Shown here: positions 45,059 to 52,635 of the stretch, one piece after another
Layout of the letters: every line of letters starts with the position of its first letter
Numbering within the stretch: the stretch's first letter is position 1
NCBI GenBank assembly: GCA_019636625.1
Contig: JAHBXE010000022.1
Span: 1-52,635 of the forward strand
Source of the DNA: Phycisphaeraceae bacterium
Lineage (GTDB): Bacteria; Planctomycetota; Phycisphaerae; Phycisphaerales; UBA1924
DNA length: 52,635 bases
Direction: 5' to 3'
The notes under the pieces: model-generated
Seen by the model: only the letters and a program-made list of their open reading frames with translations
What the model was told of the DNA's origin: nothing
Database searches by the model: none
Position numbers and translations under genes: made by a program

Positions 45059-45436
45059 TTACGCCGGCGGCCGGAGGATCCAAGCAACCAGTCCGACAAT
45101 CAGGAGCACGAACTCCGCCGCGGCGAAGAGGTAGGTTGGCCGCTGCACGCCCTCGACGAAGAGAAGAGTGGGGAGGCGCCAGACGACCAGCCCGCCGTAG
45201 AAGAGCAGGGCGAAGAGGAGGCCGGCGTTACGGAGTTCGGGCCGGAGGGCGGCGAGGAGGAAGAACATGGCCACGCCAAACTCGAGGCCGCCGTAGACGG
45301 TGATGTACTCGCTCTTTCCGGAGCCGGAACGGAAGGACAGGCCGAGGAACTGGGCTGTCTTGGTCGGCGCGAAGGTGCACCAGAGGGCGAAGAGGATGTA
45401 CATCGCCGCGTTGATGAGGAGGTAGGTCTTCACCAT
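45059..45436 (-). CDS. Small membrane protein, DUF4345-like
   Basis: 125 residues with four hydrophobic helices (LLINAAMYILFALWCTF, FGVAMFFLLAALRPEL, GLLFALLFYGGLVVWRL, FVLLIVGLVAWIL), resembling DUF4345 proteins. AGGGGC precedes the ATG at 45436. Stop lies 10 nt from the GNAT start on the same strand. No function known. Confidence 0.7.
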   Translation of the reverse strand: MVKTYLLINAAMYILFALWCTFAPTKTAQFLGLSFRSGSGKSEYITVYGGLEFGVAMFFLLAALRPELRNAGLLFALLFYGGLVVWRLPTLLFVEGVQRPTYLFAAAEFVLLIVGLVAWILRPPA

Positions 45437-45484
45437 AGTGCCCCTGGTTTCGCGGGGGGAGGCGGGGCCGATGCAGGAGCGGGG

Positions 45485-46336
45485 CTACATCAGGCCGCCT
45501 TCGAAGACGACGCGCTGCTTCTTGCGGCGGGGGTCGGGCTCGGGGACGGCGGAGAGGAGGCTCTGGGTGTACTTGTGCTGGGGGTTGCCGAGGATGGCTT
45601 CGCGCGGGCCTTCTTCGACGATCTTGCCGCGGTACATGACGGCGATGCGTTTGCAGACATGCTGGATGACGGCCATGTCGTGGGAAATGAAGAGGTAGGA
45701 GAGGCCGAACTCGGTCTGGAGGTCGTGGAGGAGGTTGATGATCTGGGCCTGGATGGAGACGTCGAGGGCGCTGGTGGGCTCATCGCAGACGATGAAGCGG
45801 GGGTTGAGGGCGAGGGCGCGGGCGATGCCGATGCGTTGGCGCTGGCCGCCGGAGAACTCGTGCGGGTAGCGGTCGGCGGCGGCCTTGGGCATGCCGCAGC
45901 GGACGAGGAGTTCCTCGACTTTGTGCCGCAGTTCGTCGCGGGACTGGGCCAGGCCGTGGACGATGAGGGGCTCGCCGACGATGCCGGCGATGCGCATGCG
46001 GGGGTTGAGGGAGCCGGCGGGGTCCTGGAAGATGATCTGCATGTCGCGGCGGATGGACTTGAGCGTCTGGCCGCGGGCGGAGAGGACGTCGATGCCGTCG
46101 AAGGTGACGGTGCCGGAGGTGGGGGGGATGAGTTTGAGGATGGAGCGGCCGACGGTGGTCTTGCCGCAGCCGGACTCGCCGACGAGGCCGAGCGTTTCGC
46201 CGCGGGCAATCTCGAAGGAGACGCCGTCGATGGCCTTCACGTAGCCGACGGTGCGTTGGAAGATTCCGGCGCGGATGGGGAAGTGGGTGTAGAGGTCCTT
46301 GACGGAGAGGAGGGGTTGGGCCGCGGGCTGGGACAT
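45485..46336 (-). CDS. ABC transporter ATP-binding protein, OppF/DppF type
   Basis: 283 residues. Walker [11 protein letters not shown]-loop [14 protein letters not shown], signature SGGQRQR, Walker [12 protein letters not shown], and H-loop SHD are all present. The short C-terminal extension ([14 protein letters not shown]) is typical of peptide-transporter subunits OppF/DppF. Normally such a subunit is encoded with OppA, B, C and D; none is in this window, so it is an isolated ATPase or one end of an operon fragment. ATG 46336 is chosen because [19 protein letters not shown] matches family N-termini. Divergent from ldhA, 52 nt apart. Confidence 0.9.
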   Translation of the reverse strand: MSQPAAQPLLSVKDLYTHFPIRAGIFQRTVGYVKAIDGVSFEIARGETLGLVGESGCGKTTVGRSILKLIPPTSGTVTFDGIDVLSARGQTLKSIRRDMQIIFQDPAGSLNPRMRIAGIVGEPLIVHGLAQSRDELRHKVEELLVRCGMPKAAADRYPHEFSGGQRQRIGIARALALNPRFIVCDEPTSALDVSIQAQIINLLHDLQTEFGLSYLFISHDMAVIQHVCKRIAVMYRGKIVEEGPREAILGNPQHKYTQSLLSAVPEPDPRRKKQRVVFEGGLM

Positions 46337-46388
46337 GCGGGCATGGTACACGGGCGGGGCGAGGGCGGGAGGGGGGGTAGTATCGGGA

Positions 46389-47399
46389 ATGAAGACGGCG
46401 ATCTACTCGGTCAAGTCGTACGAGCGGCCGTACCTGGAGGCGGCGGGCGCGGCGAGCGGGCAGGAACTGGTGTACCTGGCGGCTTCGCTCAACGAGGCGA
46501 CGGCGCCGCTCGCGGCGGGGGCGGCGGGGGTGTCGATCTTCGTGGGGGATGATGGGTCGGCGAAGGTGCTGCGGGCGCTGGCGGGGCTTGGGGTTCGGCT
46601 TTTGGCGTTGCGGTCGACGGGGTTCAACCATGTGGATGTGGAGGAGGCGGAGCGGCTGGGGATGACGGTGGCGCGGGTGCCGGCGTATTCGCCGCACGCG
46701 GTGGCAGAGCACGCGGTGGCGCTGATGCTGGCGCTGAATCGGAAGGTGCACCGGGCGTACAACCGGGTCCGGGAGCAGAACTTCGAACTCCAGGGGTTGA
46801 TGGGGTTTGACATGCACGGGAAGACGGCGGGGGTGGTGGGGACGGGGAAGATCGGGGAGGTTGTGTGCCGGATTCTGCGCGGGTTCGGGTGCGGGGTGCT
46901 GGCGTTTGATCCATCGCCGAACCCGGACTGCCTGGCGATGGGTGTGCGGTACGTGGACCTGCCGACACTGTGCGCGGAGTCGGACATCATCTCGCTGCAC
47001 TGCCCGTTGACACCGGCGACGCGGCACTTGATTGATGCGAAGTCGCTGGCGTGGATGAAGCCGGGCGTGATGCTGGTCAATACGAGCCGCGGTGCGGTGA
47101 TCGACACGCGGGCGCTGATCGCGGCGCTCAAGCAGGGTCGGGTGGGTTCTGTGGGGTTGGATGTGTACGAGGAAGAGGGGGACTTGTTTTTCCGTGATCT
47201 TTCGGCGGAGGTGATACAGGACGATGTGTTTGTTCGCCTTATGACGTTTCCGAACGTGCTGATCACGGCGCATCAGGGGTTCCTGACGCACGAGGCGTGC
47301 ACGGCGATAGCGGAGACGACGATCGGGAACATCGCGGACTTTGAGCGCGGGGGCGTGAAGGTGGGGAACCTGGTAACGCGGCGGCTCATCGCGCCGTGA
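46389..47399 (+). CDS. ldhA: D-lactate dehydrogenase, fermentative (LdhA type)
   Basis: 336 residues, close to LdhA length. NAD-dependent reduction of pyruvate to D-lactate in the cytosol. N-terminus [19 protein letters not shown] site [21 protein letters not shown] with the substrate Arg; acid/base residues include the His in [11 protein letters not shown], and [14 protein letters not shown] is the usual family segment. The gene has GGGA near the start and is divergent from the OppF-type gene. Suggests fermentative or mixed metabolism. Its stop converges on the universal stress protein gene 24 nt away. Confidence 0.93.
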   Translation: MKTAIYSVKSYERPYLEAAGAASGQELVYLAASLNEATAPLAAGAAGVSIFVGDDGSAKVLRALAGLGVRLLALRSTGFNHVDVEEAERLGMTVARVPAYSPHAVAEHAVALMLALNRKVHRAYNRVREQNFELQGLMGFDMHGKTAGVVGTGKIGEVVCRILRGFGCGVLAFDPSPNPDCLAMGVRYVDLPTLCAESDIISLHCPLTPATRHLIDAKSLAWMKPGVMLVNTSRGAVIDTRALIAALKQGRVGSVGLDVYEEEGDLFFRDLSAEVIQDDVFVRLMTFPNVLITAHQGFLTHEACTAIAETTIGNIADFERGGVKVGNLVTRRLIAP

Positions 47400-47423
47400 A
47401 GCGGGTGGGGTGGCGGGGTCGGG

Positions 47424-48392
47424 TTAGCGGGGGCGGGTGTGCACGATTTCGACGGAACAGGGGGCGTGCATGGCGACGTGGTTGGAGACGCTGCCGAGGA
47501 GGACGCGTTCGAACCCGCGGACGCCGCTGGCGCCGACGAAGATGCAGTCGGCGCCGCGGCCGCCCCAGTCGCGGGCTTCCTCGACGAGCCCGTACTTGGG
47601 GTCGCCGAGGTGGACGACGGTGGAGACCGAAACGCCGGGGCATCGAGCGCGGATGACGCCTGCGGCGTCGGTCGCGAGTTGCTGGGCCCATGAAGAAGGC
47701 GGGCCTGCGCCGGGGTTTGCGGGATCGGTGCTCCAGACGGAGCTGGTGGGGCCGACGATGTCGCTGTGCTCGATGCCGGCGACACCCTGGGCGAAAGAGG
47801 CGACGAGGATGTGCGTGCCGGCGGGCCAGGCACGCGACACGACCGCATCGATCGCGGCGCGGGCGTGGTCGGAACCGTCGACGCCGATGATGATCCGCGG
47901 ATCGGTGGTGATGGGGCCTTGTCTCTCGCGCCCGATGCGGAGGGATCGGCGAAGGGTGTGCATGACCTTCTGGGTCACGCTGCCGAGAAGGAGGCGTCGG
48001 ACGGCGCCAAGGCCACGGGATCCCATGACGACGAGGTCCGCGGGCTGACCGTTGATGCCGCCATCGAGGCCCTCGGCGCGCTTGACGATGGCGACGGCCG
48101 GCGCGTCGGCGCACGCCTCGGCGGTGATCGACCATCCGGGGAGTTTGTCGCGAAGACGGTTGGCGCCGACTTCGGCGGTGTCGCGCGTGCGTTCGAGCGC
48201 CTTGTGGATGCCCTCGCGGATGGCCTGCATGGCGGGGAGGGCTTCATCGGCCTGCGTGCCGCGCGGCGGGACCCAGGCGTCGAGAACGCTGAGGACGAGC
48301 GCATGACCCTTGGAGGGCAGTCCGGCGCGGGCGAGATCGTCGATGGCGGCGAGGGAAGACTCGGAGCCGTCGTGTGCGACGAGAAGCTTCAT
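47424..48392 (-). CDS. Tandem universal stress protein (two UspA domains)
   Basis: 322 residues with two UspA domains, each with the ATP-binding pattern: GSRGLGAVRRLLLGSVTQ in the first and GASGVRGFERVLLGSVSN in the second. The N-terminus MKLLVAHDGSESSL and IIIGVDGSDHARAAIDA are the usual phosphate-loop starts. AGGAG precedes ATG 48392. It lies head to head with the M50 protease gene (122 nt apart). Usp domain pairs are common in planctomycetes. ATP-binding type is likely; role in stress survival is inferred. Confidence 0.93.
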   Translation of the reverse strand: MKLLVAHDGSESSLAAIDDLARAGLPSKGHALVLSVLDAWVPPRGTQADEALPAMQAIREGIHKALERTRDTAEVGANRLRDKLPGWSITAEACADAPAVAIVKRAEGLDGGINGQPADLVVMGSRGLGAVRRLLLGSVTQKVMHTLRRSLRIGRERQGPITTDPRIIIGVDGSDHARAAIDAVVSRAWPAGTHILVASFAQGVAGIEHSDIVGPTSSVWSTDPANPGAGPPSSWAQQLATDAAGVIRARCPGVSVSTVVHLGDPKYGLVEEARDWGGRGADCIFVGASGVRGFERVLLGSVSNHVAMHAPCSVEIVHTRPR

Positions 48393-48515
48393 GGGCGTCT
48401 CCTTGGGCCAGCGTCGGTCGGGTGGCGAACCGCTACACTGCATCCTTGGCGCTTCAGCCCGGTCGGGCTTGGCGTCTGAGACGGCGGCGAGGTCGGGGGA
48501 AGGCGGTGGGTTCCG

Positions 48516-49712
48516 ATGTTGAAAGGTTCGCTCAAGCTTGGTTCGTTGCTGGGCGTCCCGGTGTACCTTCACTGGACGTTCGGGCTGTTGATTGTTTGGC
48601 TGGTGACGATGCCGTTCGTGGCCGGCGCCCCGGACCCGATGGGCGCGGGGCTCCGCACGGCCGGGTTCGTGCTGGCGGTGTTCGGCTGCATTGTTCTGCA
48701 CGAGATGGGGCACGCGTTGGCAGCGCGGCGGTACGGGGTGCGCACGCGGGACATCACGCTGCTGCCCATCGGCGGAGTGGCCAGCTTGGAGCGGATGCCG
48801 GAGAAGCCCGGGCAGGAGCTGGTGGTGGCGCTGGCGGGGCCGGCGGTGAACGTGGTACTGGCGGCGTTGATTGTTCCGGCGGTTCTGGCGACGGACGGGA
48901 TCGAGGCCTTTCGGGTGGGGGTGGATGCGGCGGGGAACGCGACGGCGTCGTCGCTGCATTCCACGCACTTTCTGGCCGCGCTCGGCTCGGTGAACGTGAT
49001 GCTGGTGGTGTTCAATCTGATTCCGGCGTTGCCGATGGATGGCGGCCGTGTGCTGCGGGCGGTGCTGGCGATGGCGACGGATCGGTCGAGGGCGACGGCG
49101 ATCGCGGCGATGGTGGGGCAGTTGGTGGCGGTGGGGTTCGTGGTGTTTGGGCTGTTTTCCGGGCATGTGTTTCTCATGCTGATCGGGGTGTTCGTGTTCC
49201 TCGGGGCGGGGGCGGAGGCGCAGCAGGAGCGGTTCCGGGCGGCGCTGGAGGGGCAGCGGGTGGCGGATGCGATGGTGACGAAGTTCACGGTGCTGCGGGC
49301 CTCGGACAGCCTTCGGGTGGCCGCGGAGGAGCTGCTTTCGGGGAGCCAGCAGGACTTTCCGGTGCTGTCGGATGAGGCGGCGGATGAGCGGGATGCGGGG
49401 GCGCTGGTGGGCGTGTTGACGCGGACGGACCTGGTTCGCGGCGCGGCGGCGGGCAAGATGGACGCCCGGGTTTCCGAGGTGATGCGCCGGGGATGCCCGA
49501 CGGTTGATGAGCGGCTGGATCTTCGCGAGGCGCTGGAAGCGTCGAAGGCGGCGGGGGGTGAGTCGCCGGCGGGCCAAGGGAGCCCGATCCTGGCGGTGGT
49601 CCGGGTCGATCCGACGGTGCCGTCGCATCGGCGGATCGTGGGGCTGGTCACTCCGGAGAACGTGACGGAGCTGGTGATGCTGCGCGAGGCGGTTCACGCG
49701 TCGCGGGGTTGA
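48516..49712 (+). CDS. Site-2-type M50 metalloprotease with CBS domains
   Basis: 398 residues. Membrane zinc protease with HEMGH at 62-66 and the partner NLIPALPMDGGR (Asp176) in later helices, the SpoIVFB/RseP-like site-2 architecture. About six helices lie before residue 245. Residues 255-395 hold two CBS domains (VADAMVTKFTVLRASDSLRV, EVMRRGCPTVDERLDLREA), which probably sense adenosyl compounds. ATG 48516 is used. Divergent from the Usp gene. Substrate unknown. Confidence 0.92.
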   Translation: MLKGSLKLGSLLGVPVYLHWTFGLLIVWLVTMPFVAGAPDPMGAGLRTAGFVLAVFGCIVLHEMGHALAARRYGVRTRDITLLPIGGVASLERMPEKPGQELVVALAGPAVNVVLAALIVPAVLATDGIEAFRVGVDAAGNATASSLHSTHFLAALGSVNVMLVVFNLIPALPMDGGRVLRAVLAMATDRSRATAIAAMVGQLVAVGFVVFGLFSGHVFLMLIGVFVFLGAGAEAQQERFRAALEGQRVADAMVTKFTVLRASDSLRVAAEELLSGSQQDFPVLSDEAADERDAGALVGVLTRTDLVRGAAAGKMDARVSEVMRRGCPTVDERLDLREALEASKAAGGESPAGQGSPILAVVRVDPTVPSHRRIVGLVTPENVTELVMLREAVHASRG

Positions 49713-49894
49713 GGCTTCGGGTGCGTCGGCGGGGCGTGGTCGCGCGCGGCTGAGGGGCGGGGCGTTGCGTTCGGTACGGTTTCACAGCGCGACTCCTTGA
49801 AGCCCGCGGATGGCGGGTGTAAAACCGGGTTCACGTTGTCCGCGTGCATGGGGCCGGTCCGTTTGAGGGATCAACCGGGAAAGGGAGTCTCGCG

Positions 49895-52635
49895 ATGGGA
49901 AGCCACGTGGAGGGCGCGATTGGTGGATCGGCGGCGTGGCATGCGATGGCATGCGAGCAGGTCACGGCGCGGCTGGAAACGGATGCAGCGCGGGGCTTGA
50001 CGACGGGCGAGGCGGCGTCTCGGCTTGAGCGGTACGGGCCGAACGTGATCACGGCGCGGCGTGGGCGGCCGTGGTGGGTGCGGCTGCTGCTGCAGTTTCA
50101 CGCGCCGCTGGTGTACATCCTGCTGGCGGCGACGGTGGTGACGCTGCTGATGGCGGAGTACCTGGATAGCGCGGTGATTTTCGGGGTTGTGCTGGTGAAC
50201 GCGATGATCGGGTTCGTGGAGGAGTCGCGCGCGGTCAAGGCGATTGACGCCCTGGCGAGGTCGATGAAGCTCGAAGCGACGGTGAAGCGGGACGGGGTGA
50301 ACACGCGGATCGATGCGGCGAAGCTGGTCGTGGGCGACATTGTTGTTCTTGAGGCGGGGGACCGGGTTCCCGCGGATGTGCGTGTGCTGCGGGCGACGGA
50401 GTTGCAATGCGATGAGTCGGCGCTGACGGGGGAGAGCAAGTCGGTGTCGAAGAAGACGGAGGTGCTCGAGGAAGGGACGCTGCTGGCGGACCGGGTCAAC
50501 CTGGCCTTCGCGGGGTCGCTGGTGACGAGGGGGACGGGCGATGCGGTGGTGGTGGCGACGGGGGACGCGACGGAGGTGGGGCGGATCAGCGAGATGATCG
50601 CGACGGCGGAGGAGATCAAGACGCCGCTGACGAAGAAGATCGCGTCGTTTAGCCGGATGCTGCTGATCATCATCCTGGTGGTGTCGGCGTTGGCGTTTGT
50701 GGTGGGGATCGTGCAGGGCCGGGGCGCGGGGGAGATGTTCATGGCGTCGGTGGCGTTGGCGGTTGGCGCGATCCCGGAGGGGCTGCCGGCCGCGGTGACG
50801 ATCATGCTGGCGGTGGGCGTGGCGCGGATGGCCAAGCGACGGGCGATCATCCGGAAGTTGCCGGCGGTGGAGGCGCTGGGGAGCACGACGGTGATCTGCT
50901 CGGACAAGACGGGGACGCTGACGCAGAACGAGATGACGGTGCAGGCGGCGTGGGTCGCGGGGGACGGCGGCGGGACGTTGTACGAAGTGACGGGGTCGGG
51001 GTACGAGCCCAAGGGAGAGGTCCGGGTGGATGGCGGGCGGGCGGCGGCGCCGGGCGAGCATCCATCGCTGGTGGAACTGCTGCGGTGCGGCGCGCTGTGC
51101 AACGATGCACGGCTGATACCGCCGGGGGCCGACCCGGCGTGGTCGATTCACGGCGATCCGACGGAGGCGGCGCTGGTCGTTTCGGCGCGGAAACTGCTCC
51201 CGGCCGGGGAATCGGAGCCGTGGCCCAGGATTGGGGTTGTTCCGTTTGAGTCGGATCGTCAGTACATGGCGACGCTGCATGAACGGTCGGCGGAACAGGG
51301 CGGGCCGGTGGTGTACGTGAAGGGGTCGGTGGAGCGGGTGCTATCCATGTCGAGCGGTGCGATGGATCGGCATGGCAGGCGTGTGGAGCTGGATGCGGGC
51401 GAGGTTCATGGCGCGGCGGCGGCGATGGGAGGGCAGGGGCTTCGGGTGCTGGCGTTTGCGAGGGTGGAGTGGAAGGGGAAAGCGGGTTCATTCAACGCGG
51501 AGTCGCTGAGCGGGGCGGGGCGGGTGCTGACGTTTCTCGGGCTTCAGGGGATGATGGATCCGCCGCGGCCGGAGGCGATCGAGGCGGTGCGGGTGTGCCG
51601 GGGCGCGGGCATCCGGGTGAAGATGATCACGGGCGATCACGCGAAGACGGCGGCGAGCATCGCGAAGATCATGGGGATTGAAGGGTCGGAGGGGGCGGGG
51701 GCGATCACGGGGGCGGAGTTGGCGAAGGTGTCGGATGACGACCTGCCGTTGACGGCGGAACGGACGGCGGTGTTCGCGAGGATGACGCCGGAGCAGAAAC
51801 TCCGGCTGGTGCGGGCGCTGCAGAGCCGGGGGCATGTGGTCGCGATGACGGGGGATGGGGTGAACGATGCGCCGGCGCTGCGGCAGGCGGATATCGGGGT
51901 GGCGATGGGCATCGCGGGGACGGAGGCGGCCAAGGATGCGGCGGACATGGTGCTGGCCGACGACAACTTTGCGTCGATCGAGGCGGCGGTGGAGGAGGGG
52001 AGAACGGTCTACTCGAACCTGACGAAGTTCATCGTGTGGACACTTCCGACGAACGGGGCGGAGGCGTTGGTGATTCTGTTGTCGATCGCGATGAACTGGC
52101 CGCTTCCGATCCAGCCGATCCATGCGCTCTACATCAACATGTTCACGGCGATCCTGCTGGGGATGCCGTTGATCTTTGAGGCCAAGGAGCCCGATGTGAT
52201 GGCCCGCCCGCCGCGGGATCCGAGGCGGCCCTTGTTCTCGTTCGAGATGCTGATGCGGACGGGCTTCGTGTCGTTGCTTCTGGGGCTGGGGACGGTGGCG
52301 GTGTTCCACTACGAGGTGCTGCGGGGCGCATCGGAGGAAGCGGCGCGGACGGCGGCGGTGGCGACGATCGTGGTGGGCGAGGCGTTCTACCTGTTTTCGA
52401 GCCGCGCGTTGCTACGGCCGGCGTGGAGCGTTCCGCTGCTGTCGAATCTGTGGATCTGGGCGGGGATCGGCGCGATGTTGGCGGTGCAGTTGGCGTTCAC
52501 CTATGTCCCGGCGATCAACAAGCTGTTCCAGTCGGCGCCGATGGAGGGCGCGGCGTGGTGGCTGGTGGTGGGGGTGGGCGCGGTGGCCCTGGTGGCGGTG
52601 GAGATTGAGAAGGCGATCCGGCGGCGGTTCGGGGT
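49895..52635 (+). CDS. P-type cation-transporting ATPase (partial, runs off window)
   Basis: 913 codons are visible and the gene continues beyond the window. P2-type features: N-terminal cation-ATPase domain, actuator LTGESKSVSKKT, membrane PEGLPAA in M4, phosphorylated Asp337 in SDKTGTLTQNEM, and hinge MTGDGVNDAPALRQADIGVA. The C-terminal six-helix block (LSIAMNWPLPIQPIHALYIN) is visible. It resembles Ca2+ or Na+/K+ pumps of the PMCA/SERCA-like bacterial class rather than heavy-metal pumps, because CPx motifs are absent. AGGGAG precedes ATG 49895. The ion is not determined. Confidence 0.92.
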   Translation, partial: MGSHVEGAIGGSAAWHAMACEQVTARLETDAARGLTTGEAASRLERYGPNVITARRGRPWWVRLLLQFHAPLVYILLAATVVTLLMAEYLDSAVIFGVVLVNAMIGFVEESRAVKAIDALARSMKLEATVKRDGVNTRIDAAKLVVGDIVVLEAGDRVPADVRVLRATELQCDESALTGESKSVSKKTEVLEEGTLLADRVNLAFAGSLVTRGTGDAVVVATGDATEVGRISEMIATAEEIKTPLTKKIASFSRMLLIIILVVSALAFVVGIVQGRGAGEMFMASVALAVGAIPEGLPAAVTIMLAVGVARMAKRRAIIRKLPAVEALGSTTVICSDKTGTLTQNEMTVQAAWVAGDGGGTLYEVTGSGYEPKGEVRVDGGRAAAPGEHPSLVELLRCGALCNDARLIPPGADPAWSIHGDPTEAALVVSARKLLPAGESEPWPRIGVVPFESDRQYMATLHERSAEQGGPVVYVKGSVERVLSMSSGAMDRHGRRVELDAGEVHGAAAAMGGQGLRVLAFARVEWKGKAGSFNAESLSGAGRVLTFLGLQGMMDPPRPEAIEAVRVCRGAGIRVKMITGDHAKTAASIAKIMGIEGSEGAGAITGAELAKVSDDDLPLTAERTAVFARMTPEQKLRLVRALQSRGHVVAMTGDGVNDAPALRQADIGVAMGIAGTEAAKDAADMVLADDNFASIEAAVEEGRTVYSNLTKFIVWTLPTNGAEALVILLSIAMNWPLPIQPIHALYINMFTAILLGMPLIFEAKEPDVMARPPRDPRRPLFSFEMLMRTGFVSLLLGLGTVAVFHYEVLRGASEEAARTAAVATIVVGEAFYLFSSRALLRPAWSVPLLSNLWIWAGIGAMLAVQLAFTYVPAINKLFQSAPMEGAAWWLVVGVGAVALVAVEIEKAIRRRFG

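Noticed and set aside
48569..49651. Minus-strand open frame opposite the M50 protease
   Set aside because: Ser/Thr/Arg-rich shadow; the plus-strand gene has HEMGH and CBS domains.

Overview
The window looks like chromosomal DNA of a planctomycete of the class Phycisphaerae. The reasons are the high GC content, the secreted proteins that end in a paired 'YANCDGS...LTANDF.CFLN' dockerin-like module, a pseudopilin of the planctomycete type, an ECF sigma factor translationally linked to a TPR-bearing Ser/Thr kinase, PEP-CTERM-like C-termini (PAPG...LGL...ARRRR), and LPS heptose genes. Genes lie on both strands in short operons. Most starts have a clear AGGAG-type ribosome binding site. No phage, insertion sequence, CRISPR array or replication origin was recognised.

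Layout. 0.3-3.3 kb: 5-oxoprolinase genes, a pxpB/pxpC fusion and pxpA, separated by a small gene on the other strand. 3.3-4.6 kb: a TerC/Alx-type membrane protein preceded by a good match to the yybP-ykoY manganese riboswitch. 4.6-7.4 kb: a small secreted protein, a lipoprotein with a long coiled coil, and a small membrane protein. 7.4-11.9 kb: a 1474-residue SF1 helicase with a probable C-terminal nuclease domain, a plausible single-gene defence candidate. 12-17 kb: an RRM protein with its own intrinsic terminator, a thiolase, and a group of zinc-ribbon and membrane proteins around a CPBP protease. 17-24 kb: prolyl oligopeptidase, a pseudopilin, and an 1100-residue secreted sugar-dehydrogenase-like multidomain protein. 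23.7-28.8 kb: kinase plus ECF sigma on the minus strand, divergent from a secreted beta-helix protein and a WSEN-repeat/dockerin-like protein.

28.8-31 kb: tRNA-Ala(GGC) and tRNA-Ser(CGA) flank a heptosyltransferase and heptose-bisphosphate phosphatase pair. 31-33.4 kb: a secreted protein made of 15 six-cysteine repeats and a terminal dockerin-like EF-hand pair. 33.5-39.3 kb: asparagine synthetase, a PEP-CTERM-like protein, a transglutaminase-fold protein that lacks the expected catalytic residues, and class II fumarase. 39.3-42 kb: palindrome-rich intergenic DNA on both sides of a dynamin-like GTPase. 42-52.6 kb: an AlkD-like protein, a second PEP-CTERM-like protein, TPR, GNAT and DUF4345-like genes, an isolated OppF/DppF-type ATPase, LdhA-type D-lactate dehydrogenase, a tandem universal stress protein, an M50 protease with CBS domains, and a P-type cation ATPase that runs off the window end.

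Most genes are ordinary household functions. The accessory interest lies in the extracellular proteins (20-36 kb), the large helicase-nuclease, the riboswitch, and the palindromic repeats near 39-42 kb. All functional statements rest on motifs read by eye; no database search was run.
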